Positions 20,884 through 33,900 of a stretch of 64,000 nucleotides of DNA are shown one piece after another (positions within the stretch are counted from its first letter, which is position 1; each line of letters opens with the position of its first letter). The stretch is taken from assembly GCF_963855985.1 (NCBI RefSeq), contig NC_087110.1:9291001-9355000 (forward strand). Reading direction: 5' to 3'. The translations under genes and the position numbers were made by a program. The notes under the pieces are model-generated. The model did no database searches and was not told the origin of the DNA. It saw nothing but the letters and a program-made list of their open reading frames with translations. The DNA is from Ostrinia nubilalis. Its lineage: Eukaryota > Arthropoda > Insecta > Lepidoptera > Crambidae.

Positions 20884-21354
20884 ATTTGTAAACTTTTCCA
20901 ACGGCGACAAATTCGAAGCACGTGCATCTGACAAGTTACCTACGATAGAGAGTGGTAATCACGATTTATTAGTAAAAACTTGATATGTATACCCTCATTA
21001 ATAAAAACAAATGATAAATGATCATGTTAAACTACCGCAAACTCTCGATTTTCTTTTAAAATTTAACCAAAGTCGTTCAATTGTTTTCATTGTGCGATTG
21101 AATTTGAAAAACTTTTAAATAACGTTCCGTTTCCAACAAAACTCCTATTGGTCTTATAGAAATAAAACATTGCAACTATTTGATAATAGCTTGCGGGTCC
21201 AAATCTCATAGAAATTTAAACATTTTTACACTAAAACTTTCTAAATTATTTCATTCTTGTTTTTTGAAGTTACATGAAAGAAAATGCGTTTTATGAATAT
21301 TGTTGAAGAATGTAAGTTGAGTGAATAGGAACGTGTTTGCATAGTGACCTACTT

Positions 21355-21775
21355 TTACAATAGATGGCGCTGTTAACTAGGTATTGGTATGATCGTTTAG
21401 CTTTGCAACTAGATGGCGCTGTTAATTAGGTATTTTTTGGGTTTGCCTCTAGATGGCGCTGTTAACTAGGTATGTTTGTTTTGCTTTGCAACTAGATGGC
21501 GCTATTCATAAGTATGTTTAATTTACTTTGCAACTAGATGGCGCTGTTAACTAAGTATGATCGTTGTTTAGCTTTGCAACTAGATGGCGCTGTTCATAGG
21601 TATGTTTAATTTACTTTGCAACTAGATGGCGCTGTTAACTAAGTATGATCGTTGTTTAGCTTTGCAACTAGATGGCGCTGTTCATAGGTATGTTTAATTT
21701 ACTTTGCAACTAGATGGCGCTGTTAACTAAGTATGATCGTTGTTTAGCTTTGCAACTAGATGGCAGTAGTGGTAT
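21355..21775. repeat. Minisatellite of 44/88-bp units carrying CTAGATGGCGCTG motifs
   Basis: About ten copies of (CT)AGATGGCGCTGTT between 21,363 and 21,760. From 21,535 the units are 88 bp dimers (motif starts 88 bp apart, with a second motif 44 bp on) with spacers ending ttaactaagtatgatcg or ttcataggtatg alternating. It sits between the CFAP53 stop and the first exon of the downstream gene, so it lies in that gene's promoter region. The motif matches my recollection of the insect CTCF core (AGRTGGCGC); function is inference. Confidence 0.85.
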
Positions 21776-21840
21776 TGCTGGTACTGCTTATGGTTTTTCA
21801 TTTAAATATTAAATAAATTGTTATTTTGATATTTTCTTAT

Positions 21841-21940
21841 TCATTTATTGTATTTTATTCCTATGATGGGCAATTGGACAGTAGGTTTTCTTCCATCCTC
21901 TTTTTCTATGAGCTTCTTGAATGGGTGGACAGGATTGGTA
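21841..21940 (-). CDS. CFAP53: CFAP53 exon 10 (stop exon)
   Basis: 100 bp after acceptor ttttcag. Encodes TNPVHPFKKLIEKEDGRKP then TVQLPIIGIKYNK and stop TGA. AATAAATGA combines a poly(A) signal with the stop codon. Confidence 0.8.
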
Positions 21941-24900
21941 CTGAAAACAATGTAAAAACAATTTATACAACAATGTAGTTACGGATTTATGTAATTTGGA
22001 TAAAAAGTAGGACTAAATACCTTTTTCTAGCTGAAGATTGTCTGTATCTGCTCTGCATCATGTCGTGAAACATTTCAGACTTTCGCGTAAACGGCCAGTC
22101 TTTTTGCTCCGTTGATATTAAATCGGTTTCCTGTAAAAAAAATAGTCGGTATATTTACTTAGGGAGGTACCTAATTAAGTACTATACCTACGTAGGTCTA
22201 GTCATAGTTTATAGACCTAAACTTAGCGTAGGTACCTAGTCGAAGTTTTGGCGCCATACTTTCGGATAAGTACTCACTCACGTGTTACACTACTTAAAGT
22301 TAGTATTTAGGTAACTAGGTACCTACTGGCTTTGGCTCTAGCTTTTCAAAGTCATTTTTGAATATATTAAGTGTAAGTATTTGAATATATTATGCGTTAT
22401 TTATTTAACTATCTACTGTTTATACTACATGGTAGTACCTGCTTTAATAACTTACCTACCTACTTACTTACATAATTCAGAACTAGAGATGAGACGTATT
22501 TACTAGAACAGATCCACACACTAGGTATTTTACAGTACTAGGCGGCACCTATTCAAATTTTTTAAATACTTGATCCACCTAGTATTTTATAAATTACACG
22601 ATTTCCGACCCTACCATCAAAGTAATAGAGGTTATTATTGCGTAATCCGTAGTCGTGTATTACGCGCACCTAGTATTTCTCGCTAAGCTTATGTGCGAAC
22701 GTAGAGATTCACTCCGTCTCTGTCTGACCAAACAAATTTGAGCGCGACGAAGCAAACGCACACAAACGTAGTCAAACCATATTCATGTAAATAAGAAAAA
22801 ACATGTAAATATTTTTATGATATTGATATCTTTTAAATACGCCAACTTTTAAGTTGACAGTCCTAAGCCTGTTGAAGTATGAAGGGAGGAATTATTATTC
22901 AATTCAAATTGCATTATTCATACTACGGTTGTATCTTTTCAAAGAAAATTGTATTTTAAAGTCATATTACGTGGATTAGTCCGCACTAGTCGCGTCAAGT
23001 ATGCTAAATTACTACGTACTAGGTGGAATAGGTATTTGGATCGAGTATTAATAAATACTAGGAATAGGTGCACCTAGTATCAAATTTACCTAGTATAACC
23101 CATCTCCATTCAGAACCTACTTAAAGTCATGTCTATAAGTTTATTAATAAACTAACCAAATCCTTCTGATTCTGCCTAATCTGGTTCTTCAAAGTGTTCC
23201 TGAACTCGATCTGCTTCCTCAACTCCTCATTGGCACTCTCCATCTTCCTCTGAAGTTCCTCATGAGCAGTTCTTGACACACGCTGCATGCGTTCTGACCG
23301 TTCTAACCTGGTCTTTTCTATGTCTTCTTTTAGGTTTTGGAGGTGCTTCTGGTATTCTTGTATGGCTTTCTAAAAGAAAATTGGTATTAGCAACTTGAAC
23401 AGCAAAAAATTAAATAAGATTCGTATTGTAGAACTCGAGTCGTAGACTTATTAACCAAAAATATACAGACAACACTTCAAGCTAACCACTGGTGGCATTT
23501 ATGTCTTACTTATTGTTATAGCTGCTATTTTTACCCGACTGCGCCAGAAGGAGGGTTATGTTTTGCAAAATAAATAGTTACGCTGGACTTGCTGTACCTT
23601 GATTAGGTAGTCTGCTGTACCTAGATAGGTGGTACTACTCGTGATGGAGAAAACATTGAGAATAAGTTATTTTACTTTAATTAAACTCATGAGCAATGCC
23701 CATTTCTTTCAAAGAATTAGTGCCTAAGCCTGTGATTGGTTGGATCCCCATATTATTATATTTGGATCATAATAAAAAGATAGAATACTCTTTCGAGGTT
23801 TAATTAATATTTCAGCGACGTTTTAATATGGCTCTACTCGAAACCTGAGTAGCGGTGGAATTTTCAAAATCTTCTACTGAGAATAAGTAATTAAATAGAT
23901 TTTCGAGAATTTATAAGAAGCCACAAACCTCTGTAATTCTACTTAAGAGAGGTCGTTAAATGGTTGTCTGTGTAAGTACAGTTGAGTTAAAAATATTCGG
24001 ATACATTTGCATGGTATGGCAAAGATACAATTTTCTCTACTGTCTAAATATTGTAAGTCCTGTATATTATAATTAGTTATATTGTACCTATTGATTATTT
24101 ATGTTAATTATAAAAACAATTAATTTTAGTTTAAGTAAGGTACAATCTTTTTCGTCGCTAGACAAAGGCCTGTCTCAAGGATTTTCACAACGACCAGTCC
24201 TGCGATTCTGGCATCCAGAGCCCCGATTACGGTAACTTTTAACGTTTCCAATCCAGACGCGCTTCATCGATTCTGCGATACGATTGGTCAAAACAGCTGA
24301 CGTACGCTGTTGAACGACCAATCGTATCGCAGAATCGAGAAGCGTGTCTGGATTGGAGACGTTAAAAATTACCGTAATCGGGGCTCAGGTGCTTTCCGCA
24401 ACGACTTTCACCAGAACCACAGATAATATAATACTAGTCCAGAACGTTGGACTAAGTATAGGTGAACCGATTTTTCCCGTATACATATAATAAATACCTA
24501 AGTATAATACTGATTCTCACCTCTTTGCTAATTCTTCTCTCATTCTCCACGTGCCTCAAGAACTCGTCGGTCTTATCCTCTTCCTCCCGTTTCCATTCTT
24601 CAGCGATTTTCTCTGATTCTTCGTCTAGTTGTTCAGCGATTCTTCTTTCACGGTGGAAGGTTTCTGTGCCAAGTTCTTTTTCTAGTCTCATACTGAGCTG
24701 AAGTCAAATTAGGATATCAAGATTATTTACAGGTCATTCATTTCAAAGGCTTCTCCCAAGGACCTACAATTTCAAGATACCATTTTGATTTTGAAAGGAT
24801 TTCCACAACTAACGGTTCTGCGGTGTTAACATCCAGGTCCATTCCACCAAGACAGGAGGGATAATATGCGAACATCAGGCCTCCCCAACCCGTCTGGCCA

Positions 24901-27900
24901 TTATGGAGGGCCAAATCCTTCATTTGCTACCTACTGGTAAGTGAATGAGAGAGGGTCATCTTCCTACAGTGGAGACTTTTAATAACCTGAAAATAAAATG
25001 ATTTAAAACTGATGGGAATGGGATGCTGTAATGTAAAGGGTAGGGCGCTATCTGTTTCAACACAAACCTGTCTTTGTTACCTTTTAGGACCTAATTTTGC
25101 CTATTTTTACCCGACTGCACCAGAAGGAGGGTTATGTTTTTCGAGTGTATGTTTCGTAACTAAGAACTTACGACTTGATTCCTTCTCCTGATCCGCTCCT
25201 GCCTAAGCTGCTCCAGCGCCACCTGTATGGTGTGGTTGTCCAACTCCCGCTCCCTCTGCTTGTCCTCCCTAAGTCGAGCCAGCTTGAGGTCGTGGCCCTC
25301 TATGAAGTTCTTTTTGTTCGTCTGCTGCAGATCTTTCTTGCGTTTGATGGCTGGAAATCATGGAAATGTGATTGAACAAGGTCTATTACGTTGAAAATTG
25401 TGGTAGCATATGTAAATAAAGCCTGGTCCGTGAGCACGTAGAATTTTGTCCAATGACCCCAAGCTACCCATCTTTATCGCTCGCGCGTAATTATATTGCT
25501 GTCGCGACTGTGCGACAAAATTCTACGTGCTCACGGACCAGGCTTTAGTTATAATTGAATTAAAAAGAAGTTTCTGTTGACGACTGTACAAAAGTGTAGT
25601 AAAGAAACAATGGTACCACTTTAAAGAAAGAAGAAAATAGAATCATAATGAAAACTGTGAACGATACACAGGTAAGTAGGTAGGTATTGAAATTTTTACC
25701 ACCTGCTGATTCCCATCGTGTAAATTAAATAGGAAGAAGAATACAATAAGATTTTTCAATATAGCTTATCATTTAGGTAAATTAAAATTTACTCTATGCT
25801 TTTTTATTAAGGATGAATTCGACTAAACAAGAGCAAAAATTAATCTCAGAATAAATCATCAATTTTGACATATTTCCCATACTGAAACTGTCAATGTTCC
25901 AGTTATACCAGGAGTTATTCTCGGATAAAAGTTTGGTTGAATCGGTCCTAAAACGTGTAAAAATAAATACTTAACGACAAAGTTTCGAGCTAAATCCTTT
26001 GGGGAATGACTGGCAACAATGACACTATTGCATATTGGTGTATCCATAGCTGGGCATTAACTCGTTAATCCGTTAATCGTTAATTAACGAAGTTAACATT
26101 TCTATTAACGGATTAACTTTTAAGTTAACTTTAAAAAATGTTAACGGACTCGTTAACTTCCGTTAAATTATCCTAAGTCCGTTAATCGTTAATCCAGTAC
26201 CTACTATTTCCCAAAAAGATATAGCAGGCACGCTGAAAAACGTGTTCTGACACGTACGTTCGGGCTTCCAGAACTTCCAGAACCCAAAACAACAGTTTTT
26301 GTAACCAAATCACTAACGACACTAAACTTGTTTGTATGTAGGTAGGGACAACTCTTGCAACTAAATTTAAGAGCAGTTTTTCTGAACCGATTGAGCTGAA
26401 ATTTAGTATACTTATGTAAGTACGATGACAATGCAATGTTATGGTACCATTGAGCTGGTCTGATGATGGAGTCATGAGGTGGCCATAGGAATTCCCAAAC
26501 GAAACGGTGGAAACTTATCGAGTTTGGGTTCGTTGGATTTATCTTTTCGAGCACTTTAGTACTAGATGATGTCCAGGGTCCTGATGATGGAGTCAGGAGG
26601 TGGCCATAGGAATTCCCAAACGAAACGGTGGAAACTTATCGAGTTTGGGTTTGCTGGATTTGTCTTTTCGAGCACTTTGGTGCTAAATTGTATTGTAATT
26701 GAACCAAGGCTCTGAGATTGAGATACTACTAAAAAGTGTTTTAAACTTTTTTTAAAACAAGCTTTTATTCTGAAATGCAGTTGTACTAAAACGAAAAAAA
26801 TAATTGTACTTATGCAAGGTTCAAATAATTTCGAAAGCTTGTAGCGCAAACATAAAAGACGAATAAATTCTATGCGCGATACAAACTTTCGAAATGAGGG
26901 CTATCGTTTTTATACTTAACAGTTGGCACCCCTGGCGATTGACAGGACCTTACTCTACAGTGGCGCCATCTTGATGAGTGCAAATGCGATAGTCCTCCAA
27001 CCACTTTAGCGCTCACCAGTTGGTGCCACTGTCTTCGCTACTAGCAAGTGACAGGACCTTACTCTACAGTGGCGCTAACTGGTGAGCGCTAAAACGATAG
27101 CCCTCATTATTTGAACCTTGCATACAATTATTTTTTTCGTTTTATTATCATATGTTAACGGATTAACGATTAACGTTAACTTGCGTTAAATCTTGCGAAA
27201 TGTAACGTTTTAACGTTTAACGAAGTTAATTTTTTTATTAACGGTTTAACGATTAACGAAGTTAACTATTTGATTAACGGTGCCCAGCTATGGGTGTATC
27301 CTACCTTAAGGAGTTACAATATTGAGCTCCTTAAAGAAAAAATCTCAGCTAGGCTCTTAACTAAAGATTCATCATCATCATCATCCATACGTCCACTGCT
27401 GCACATAGGCCTCCCCCAACGCAGAACTGACGTCCGATGGGGCAGCAAGGTTCTGGAGTGGAGGCCACGTACCGGAAAACGCAGCGTGAGACTTTCACCC
27501 ACGAGGTGGACCGACGACATCATAAAGGTAGCAGGAAAGCGCTGGACGCTACTAACCGGTCAACATGGAAATCACCGGGGGATGTCTATGTTCAGCAGTG
27601 GACGTCCTATGGCTGAAATGATGATGATGAACGTCCTACCATCATAATGATCCTGGTCCATCTTTTCTCTCATTCTCTCCAGCCTGCGCCGCTCTCTCTC
27701 CCTCTCCTCGCGAAGCGCCTGCCTTCTCTTTCTGTTCGCGCTCGCTATCTGCTCGTCGTACGCTCTCCTGCGGTCCAGCATCTCTTGGTGACGTCTATCT
27801 GCTTCTATTCTTTCATGTTCTTCCTTGAAATAAAGAACAATTATTCACATCAAGTAAAAAAATTGGCGATTGCAACGCGGGTTCGAATCCCGCCGTTCGA

Positions 27901-30900
27901 CTATTGTGGTGAGCCCACTCGTAACACAAGCATATTTAGCTTACCACGAGGGGCTAACGGGACTATTAGTAATTTGTGCAATATAAATTACAAATAATCA
28001 TTTTAAACAGAAAAAAAAGTGTATTTAGCTTAATTACTTATTCCCATACCACCTCTCGTATTATGGGTGCAATATTGAGTACCTATTGAGCATTGTATTC
28101 GATCGACTGTTATGGTAGCCCAAAATAGACCCATCTAGTCCTACTGTCCTACCTACTATACCAACATCTGTTCAACTCAAATAAAAAATACCATTTGTAA
28201 AGCTACCTAAAGCTTTTCTTTAAAGAAGTCGTGGTTCTAAGTACTAGCTATTATTCTGTGGTTTTACTATAACAATCTTCTCCCTCCAGTAATTTACTAT
28301 AAACATTGTTCAGTCTGGAAATGTAAATTCAGTAAATATTGCGAACAATTAAATGCCTGCTGTTATTGTTCTGTTAATTTCAATGCGTATTCCTGACAAA
28401 AGGAACAATGACCTAATTATACTAAAGATAATGATCATGTAAATGAGGTATAATAACGGTGTAAGAACTGTGCCTTGCGGGACACCTAGAGGTGGTGTGG
28501 TGAGTGCTGAAGTAATAGCAACCATTATTTTCATAAAAGTATTACTTATAATAATATAATAATAATAATAATAATATAGTCTTTATTTCAGGCTTTTACA
28601 TCCCATATCTTAATAATAAATTTTCAAAAAATGTAAATTGTAAACGTTGGAGACAATAATTATAATTTACCTAGTACCTACATAAAATTTAAAAGTTATT
28701 TAAAAACATGGGTAAAATTTAAAAATACGATTATTTAATAAATTAATGGATTATTGAATATTTTTTTTTAAAACTAAAAATTTAAAATATTGTTTTATTT
28801 CCTATTCGCGCTCCGGTGAACATCCAACCAATGTAAGAGAAATGGACTTTTATACAGGTCATTGCTGACTACAGTTAGCAGCTCGTTAGGTGAGTCACGA
28901 ATCCTCTGCCAGAAAGAAGCTATGCGTTCTCTCAACAGGGCAAAGAAATCCGGAACGCCGGCCTCCGCGAACATAGCAGATGCACTGCAACATCTCGGCA
29001 ATCGCATCATAATACGAAAAGCATTATTGTACTGTACCCGAAGGGTGCCGTAGGACTTTCTCTTGTACTTGCGCCACAGCTGACAGGTGTAAAAACATGT
29101 ACAAAATGCTTTAAAGAGAGTCACCTTGACATCCCTCGAGCACTTCGCGAACCTGCGCGCCAACATGTTGCAGCGCACGGCCAGCGCCCGGCGCTCCCGC
29201 TCCATGTCGGCGTCGTCGTCCAGGTGCTCGGTGAGGACGTGACCCAGATAGCGAAACTGCTTCACAACCTGAACCGGCGAGCCATTCAGATACACCGGCG
29301 GAACCCTCTCCGGACCCTTGCCAGCGCGAAAAATCATTAATTCTGATTTTTTCACATTGTATTTCATGCCGTGTGTGGAGGCGAACCTTTCACAGACGGC
29401 AAGAAGTTTACGCAGGCCACCTATTGAGGGGCTGAGAAGCACCATGTCGTCGGCATAGCTGAGGTTGTTGAAACAAACACCCTGCACATGACAACCGAGT
29501 CCGGTGCCTCTCAGCTCCTCAATCAGGTCATTTACGAATAAGTTAAACAGGTCCGGCGAGGTAAGTCCACCTTGACGAACGCCGCACTTTAGTCTATAAG
29601 CACTAGAGTGCGCGTCGCCCCATCTCACACAGTTAGTTTGGTTCCCGTACCAGTACCTGAACAGGTCCACTATACGTTTAGGCACGTGCGATTGTTGCAT
29701 TTTTGACCACAATAAATTATAATTTACCAGGTCGAAAGCGCGGCTTAAGTCGAGAAAGCATGCGTATACTGAGGTATCACGGGTGTTATAATAATTAATC
29801 GCGTGCTTTAAACATAATATAGCGGAATCCGTCGCGAGGCCCGGACGAAAACCAAACTGAGCATCACTCACGCGTACATATTTCGCCAGCTCAGGCTGCA
29901 TTAGCCTCTCCAAAATCTTACCTATAACTGTACCCAGGGATATAGGTCTATAGTTACTAACGCTGGACAGGTCACCGGTTTTGTTTTTTGCAATAGGTAC
30001 TACTACCGTTTTCATCAGGGCGTCAGGGAGATAGCTACTATCTAAACACATGTTATATAGTTGACTAAGTAGGAGATATATCTCACTACTTGCATACATA
30101 ATGTGTTCCAAGCTAAGACCGTCGTGACCGGGTGACTTCCCGCGCTGCATCGCGCGCACCACCCGCGCCACCTCCGCGGGTGTAAAGGGCCCGGGCGGGA
30201 GCGCGGGCGGCGCAGGCGACGGCGCGGGACGTACGTCCGCACGCGGCGACGGCGCAGTGCCCAATGACTCCTCTACCGGGACCGGTTCCGCTTTAAAATG
30301 ATTACTAAACAAGTCAGCGATAGCCACAGGATCACTGACATTGTTTACATTATTGGGAAGTCTTTGTTTATGCTCGGTAGATTTGGTCGCGCGCCAAAAT
30401 TTAATAAAGTTTTTATTAGCCCTGTGCATAGTTATTATATTTGTCGGCGCCGGACACAGATGCTGCAATTATTATTGATGATTAATAGTACCAATCTTAA
30501 TATTATGTTATCTGTATAAATCTGTAGAGCGGAAGGTTTGTGATTCCTAAACGTAACACCCGACTGATGCGCAGAAAAAGATAACTGTCAATCAGTTGTG
30601 TCATGTCAAGTGTGAGCAGGCGGCTGCGAGGTTATCTTTGAGAGCGTGTTGAGTTTGGTGGAACGTTAAATTGTAGGAAAAGTGGTTGTCAACCATCCAA
30701 GATATTATCTCCTTGCCCGTTAACCCACGCCAATGGAGATTCCACCCCTAGAGTTCCTTCTGATAGAGACCCAGTGCCTTTATCAGAAGTGGGATTCGAA
30801 GGGCACTATTCAAAGGAGATAAATCTTTCAAGTCTTTCAGCATGCACACCTACGCTACGCAACTCATCAAGTTTTACATGGAGGATGCTGGTTCAGACAT

Positions 30901-33900
30901 TGAGAGTTGGTGCAGGTTGATGGAAATTATTGTGATTGACGTAAACTGGAAGGGCCTTTGTGAGTGAGTGAGTTGAGGGGGCCGGGCCAAGGGCGCCCGG
31001 GCCACCCTGTTGCCGTGGTTGAAGGGGCTGTTTACGCCCGGGCCACGCTGATGTAATGTTGGTTTCCTGGTCGCATGGCTGCATGCCTGGATCAGCAGTA
31101 GTAGTGGTGCGGTTTGAGGTAAATGGTTGAAGGAGCCTTGGCTTATGCCTTGCGCGTCGGGCCATGTTACCTAAACCCTGGTTTCCTGGTCGCATGGCTG
31201 CATGCCTGGATCAGCAGTAGTAGTGGTGCGGTTTGAGGTAAATGGTTGAAGGAGCCTTGGCTTAAGCCTTGCGCGTCGGGCCATGTTACCTAAACCCCGG
31301 TTTCCTGGTCGAAGGGGCCTCACGCCCGGGCCAGCTGTAATGTTTTGGTTTCCTGGTCGGGCTTCGCGCCCGGGCCAGCTGTAATGGTTTGGTTTCCTGA
31401 TCGAGGGTCATCACGCCCTGATCAGCTGTATTTATTGTGATTCTACGATCTGATATTCGCACGCTCTGTAGTCAGGAATGGACGAGCTGTGATAATAAGA
31501 AATTGAATGTTTACAGATGGACAAACCCTGGACTAAGCGCACGAGGCCGTGCGATAGTCAGGCTGGCCGTGTCGGCGCCGGACACAGATGCTGCAATTAT
31601 TATTGATGATTAATAGTACCAATCTTAATATTATGTTATCTGTATAAATCTGTAGAGCGGAAGGTTTGTGATTCCTAAACGTAACACCCGACTGATGCGC
31701 AGAAAAAGATAACTGTCAATCAGTTGTGTCATGTCAAGTGTGAGCAGGCGGCTGCGAGGTTATCTTTGAGAGCGTGTTGAGTTTGGTGGAACGTTAAATT
31801 GTAGGAAAAGTGGTTGTCAACCATCCAAGATATTATCTCCTTGCCCGTTAACCCACGCCAATGGAGATTCCACCCCTAGAGTTCCTTCTGATAGAGACCC
31901 AGTGCCTTTATATTCATTTTTATAGACTCCTGATTTTCCTGACACCACTTTAATTTGTTCTTAAAAGATTTTCGAGTTTCACGCATAGTATCGTATAAAC
32001 TACCGCTCGTAGGCTTACCACACTCCAGCCATTCCCTGAAACATGTCCTAGCCCTATAGTGCAAACTACTGACGTGGTAGTTCCACCCGGTGACCTGCCC
32101 ACGGCTAGTCCTACCACCGGAGCGCGAAGAGGAAATTGAAGCTTCCTGTAAAATAGAGACTATATTACTGTATAAATAATCAATATTTTTAAATATATCA
32201 TTTTTGTGACTAGAAACTGACTTTAATTCATTAAAATGCTTAAAACAGTATTCCCCATACTCATTAATTTGGTCAATATTTCTACGACCCCATATTATAC
32301 CCTTTCTATTATTATTATCGTATTTTGGCATATCATTACTATTACATATCACAGGCAAACCAGTCACATTACATGATAAAATCAAAGGGAAGTGGTCCGA
32401 CCACTGCACATCACACATAATATTCACTTTTTGCACGGTATCATAGGCAGACTGCGTAACCAGGCAGTGGTCTAACCACCTTCTGGACCCGTGGGACTCG
32501 CTGATGAATGTAAAAGTTTCCGAGTTGGTACCCAGAAATTCCACATCCGCACATGTCCACAATTGTTCCGCACAGAACGAGAGTAGTTCGCCACCAAACC
32601 TAGATCCAGGATGTGCATTGAAATCTCCCATTATATAGGCTGCCTCAATTTCGCATTCCTCAATTATTGCACTTATATTTGCCAGGATATCCGTAAATTC
32701 AGTCAGATTTTCTTCTTCGTCGACAGGCATGTAGATGTTAAATATCAAGAAACGTCGTTCTCCATTCCCAACCTCTATAGCAGATATTCGATTTGAGGTA
32801 CAGTTAATAATTTTTACCTCTTTACATACTGACGTTCGCCATAGGATAGCCAGGCCCCCGTATGGTCTCCCACGCAGCACCCCAGCTCCACTATCGACCG
32901 AGGACTTAGCGAATGCTCCAAAGTCAGGGTCTATGTTCTGGACAAAGCCAAGGTCATGCTGAAGCAACCATGTTTCCTGGAGGACGACTACATCCACAAT
33001 CTTACATAGCTCACGTACATATTCAACTGAACGCTTCACACTTTTACAGTTGAATGTCGCTATATTTATTGTACTATTATGTTGTGGTGTACTATTCATT
33101 ACAGTTGTTTTGTAGTGCGGTAAGAAACGTAACGCTCCTTATAACGCCTGAACACCAACCCGGATGGCCAGAAATCCCCACGCAGAAACCTGTCAAGTTT
33201 ACTGCTGAGAATCTCAATTTTAAACGAGTTAAACGTTGTCTCGCGGCTTTGCTTAAGCATCTGTATACTACGGCAATCCTCGCCCATATCCCGAATATGG
33301 CATTTTATATCATCCTCAGAAACATCTTTTGTAAATCTTGAGACGTAAATACAACTTGTTGATTCCGCCACTCGTATTCTGTTGCAGTTTTCTAACGTTC
33401 CTCTCATATTGGTTATTCGCTTGCTGCGTTTTTTGTGTATAACTGCCTGGAAGTCAGAATCGTCACTAATGCGTATACTTTCTGAGTCTAATTTCCCTTG
33501 AGTTAACTTACACGCCGGCTGAGTCTTCACTATAATGTCCCTATAGGTAGGTATCGACGATCCCTCACCGTGCGGGCCGTGCGCTTGCGCCATAGCTGTT
33601 TCACCGCTTGCGCGGGACGGTTGTGCAGGTGTCTTTGAGAGAGCGCTGTTCATAGAACTCGTACTCGGGACACCGCAACTTGCCTCCTCCATTTGCGATG
33701 ACGTCATTGACTGTGTGGATGTGCGTTTGGATCTTTTTGGTGTTGACTTGGTCATTGTGTTTCTAGCTAAACGTAATTGTTTAAGCTCGTCATTAATACT
33801 CTTTAAGTCATCCTTAGATATCAAACTGTCTCTTAATAGATTAAGTTCTGTTTTTAGTTGGGTCATATCCTTGAGAAGTCGGGAGACATCAATATGGTCA

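Larger units (their letters stand above)
28795..33099 (-). pseudogene. LINE A ORF2: endonuclease plus reverse transcriptase, interrupted
   Basis: Two blocks, 33,099-31,911 and 30,437-28,795, are one reading frame once the LTR element and one AATA are removed (2,832 bp, 944 codons with stop). N-terminal apurinic-type endonuclease motifs: TFNCKS, QETW, GDFNAH, SDHFPL. Reverse transcriptase: NYRPISL, FLDLSRAFD, GVRQGG and YADD (about 29,446-29,457). No RNase H. The start overlaps the ORF1 stop as TAATG, suggesting coupled reinitiation. Apart from the insertion no stop or frameshift is seen, so the LINE was recently intact. Confidence 0.88.

Noticed and set aside
21355..21775. CRISPR-like regular repeat array
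   Set aside because: Spacers are themselves repeated in an 88-bp dimer and the sequence is eukaryotic; it is a minisatellite.
21355..21775. Firm call of a CTCF insulator
   Set aside because: AGATGGCGC words are frequent in moth repeats and also occur singly elsewhere here (for example near 41,230 and 60,237), so the call is left as a candidate.
27647..27997. 116-codon plus-strand ORF with Leu/Ser-rich protein
   Set aside because: Antisense shadow of CFAP53 exon 5 followed by a SINE fragment.
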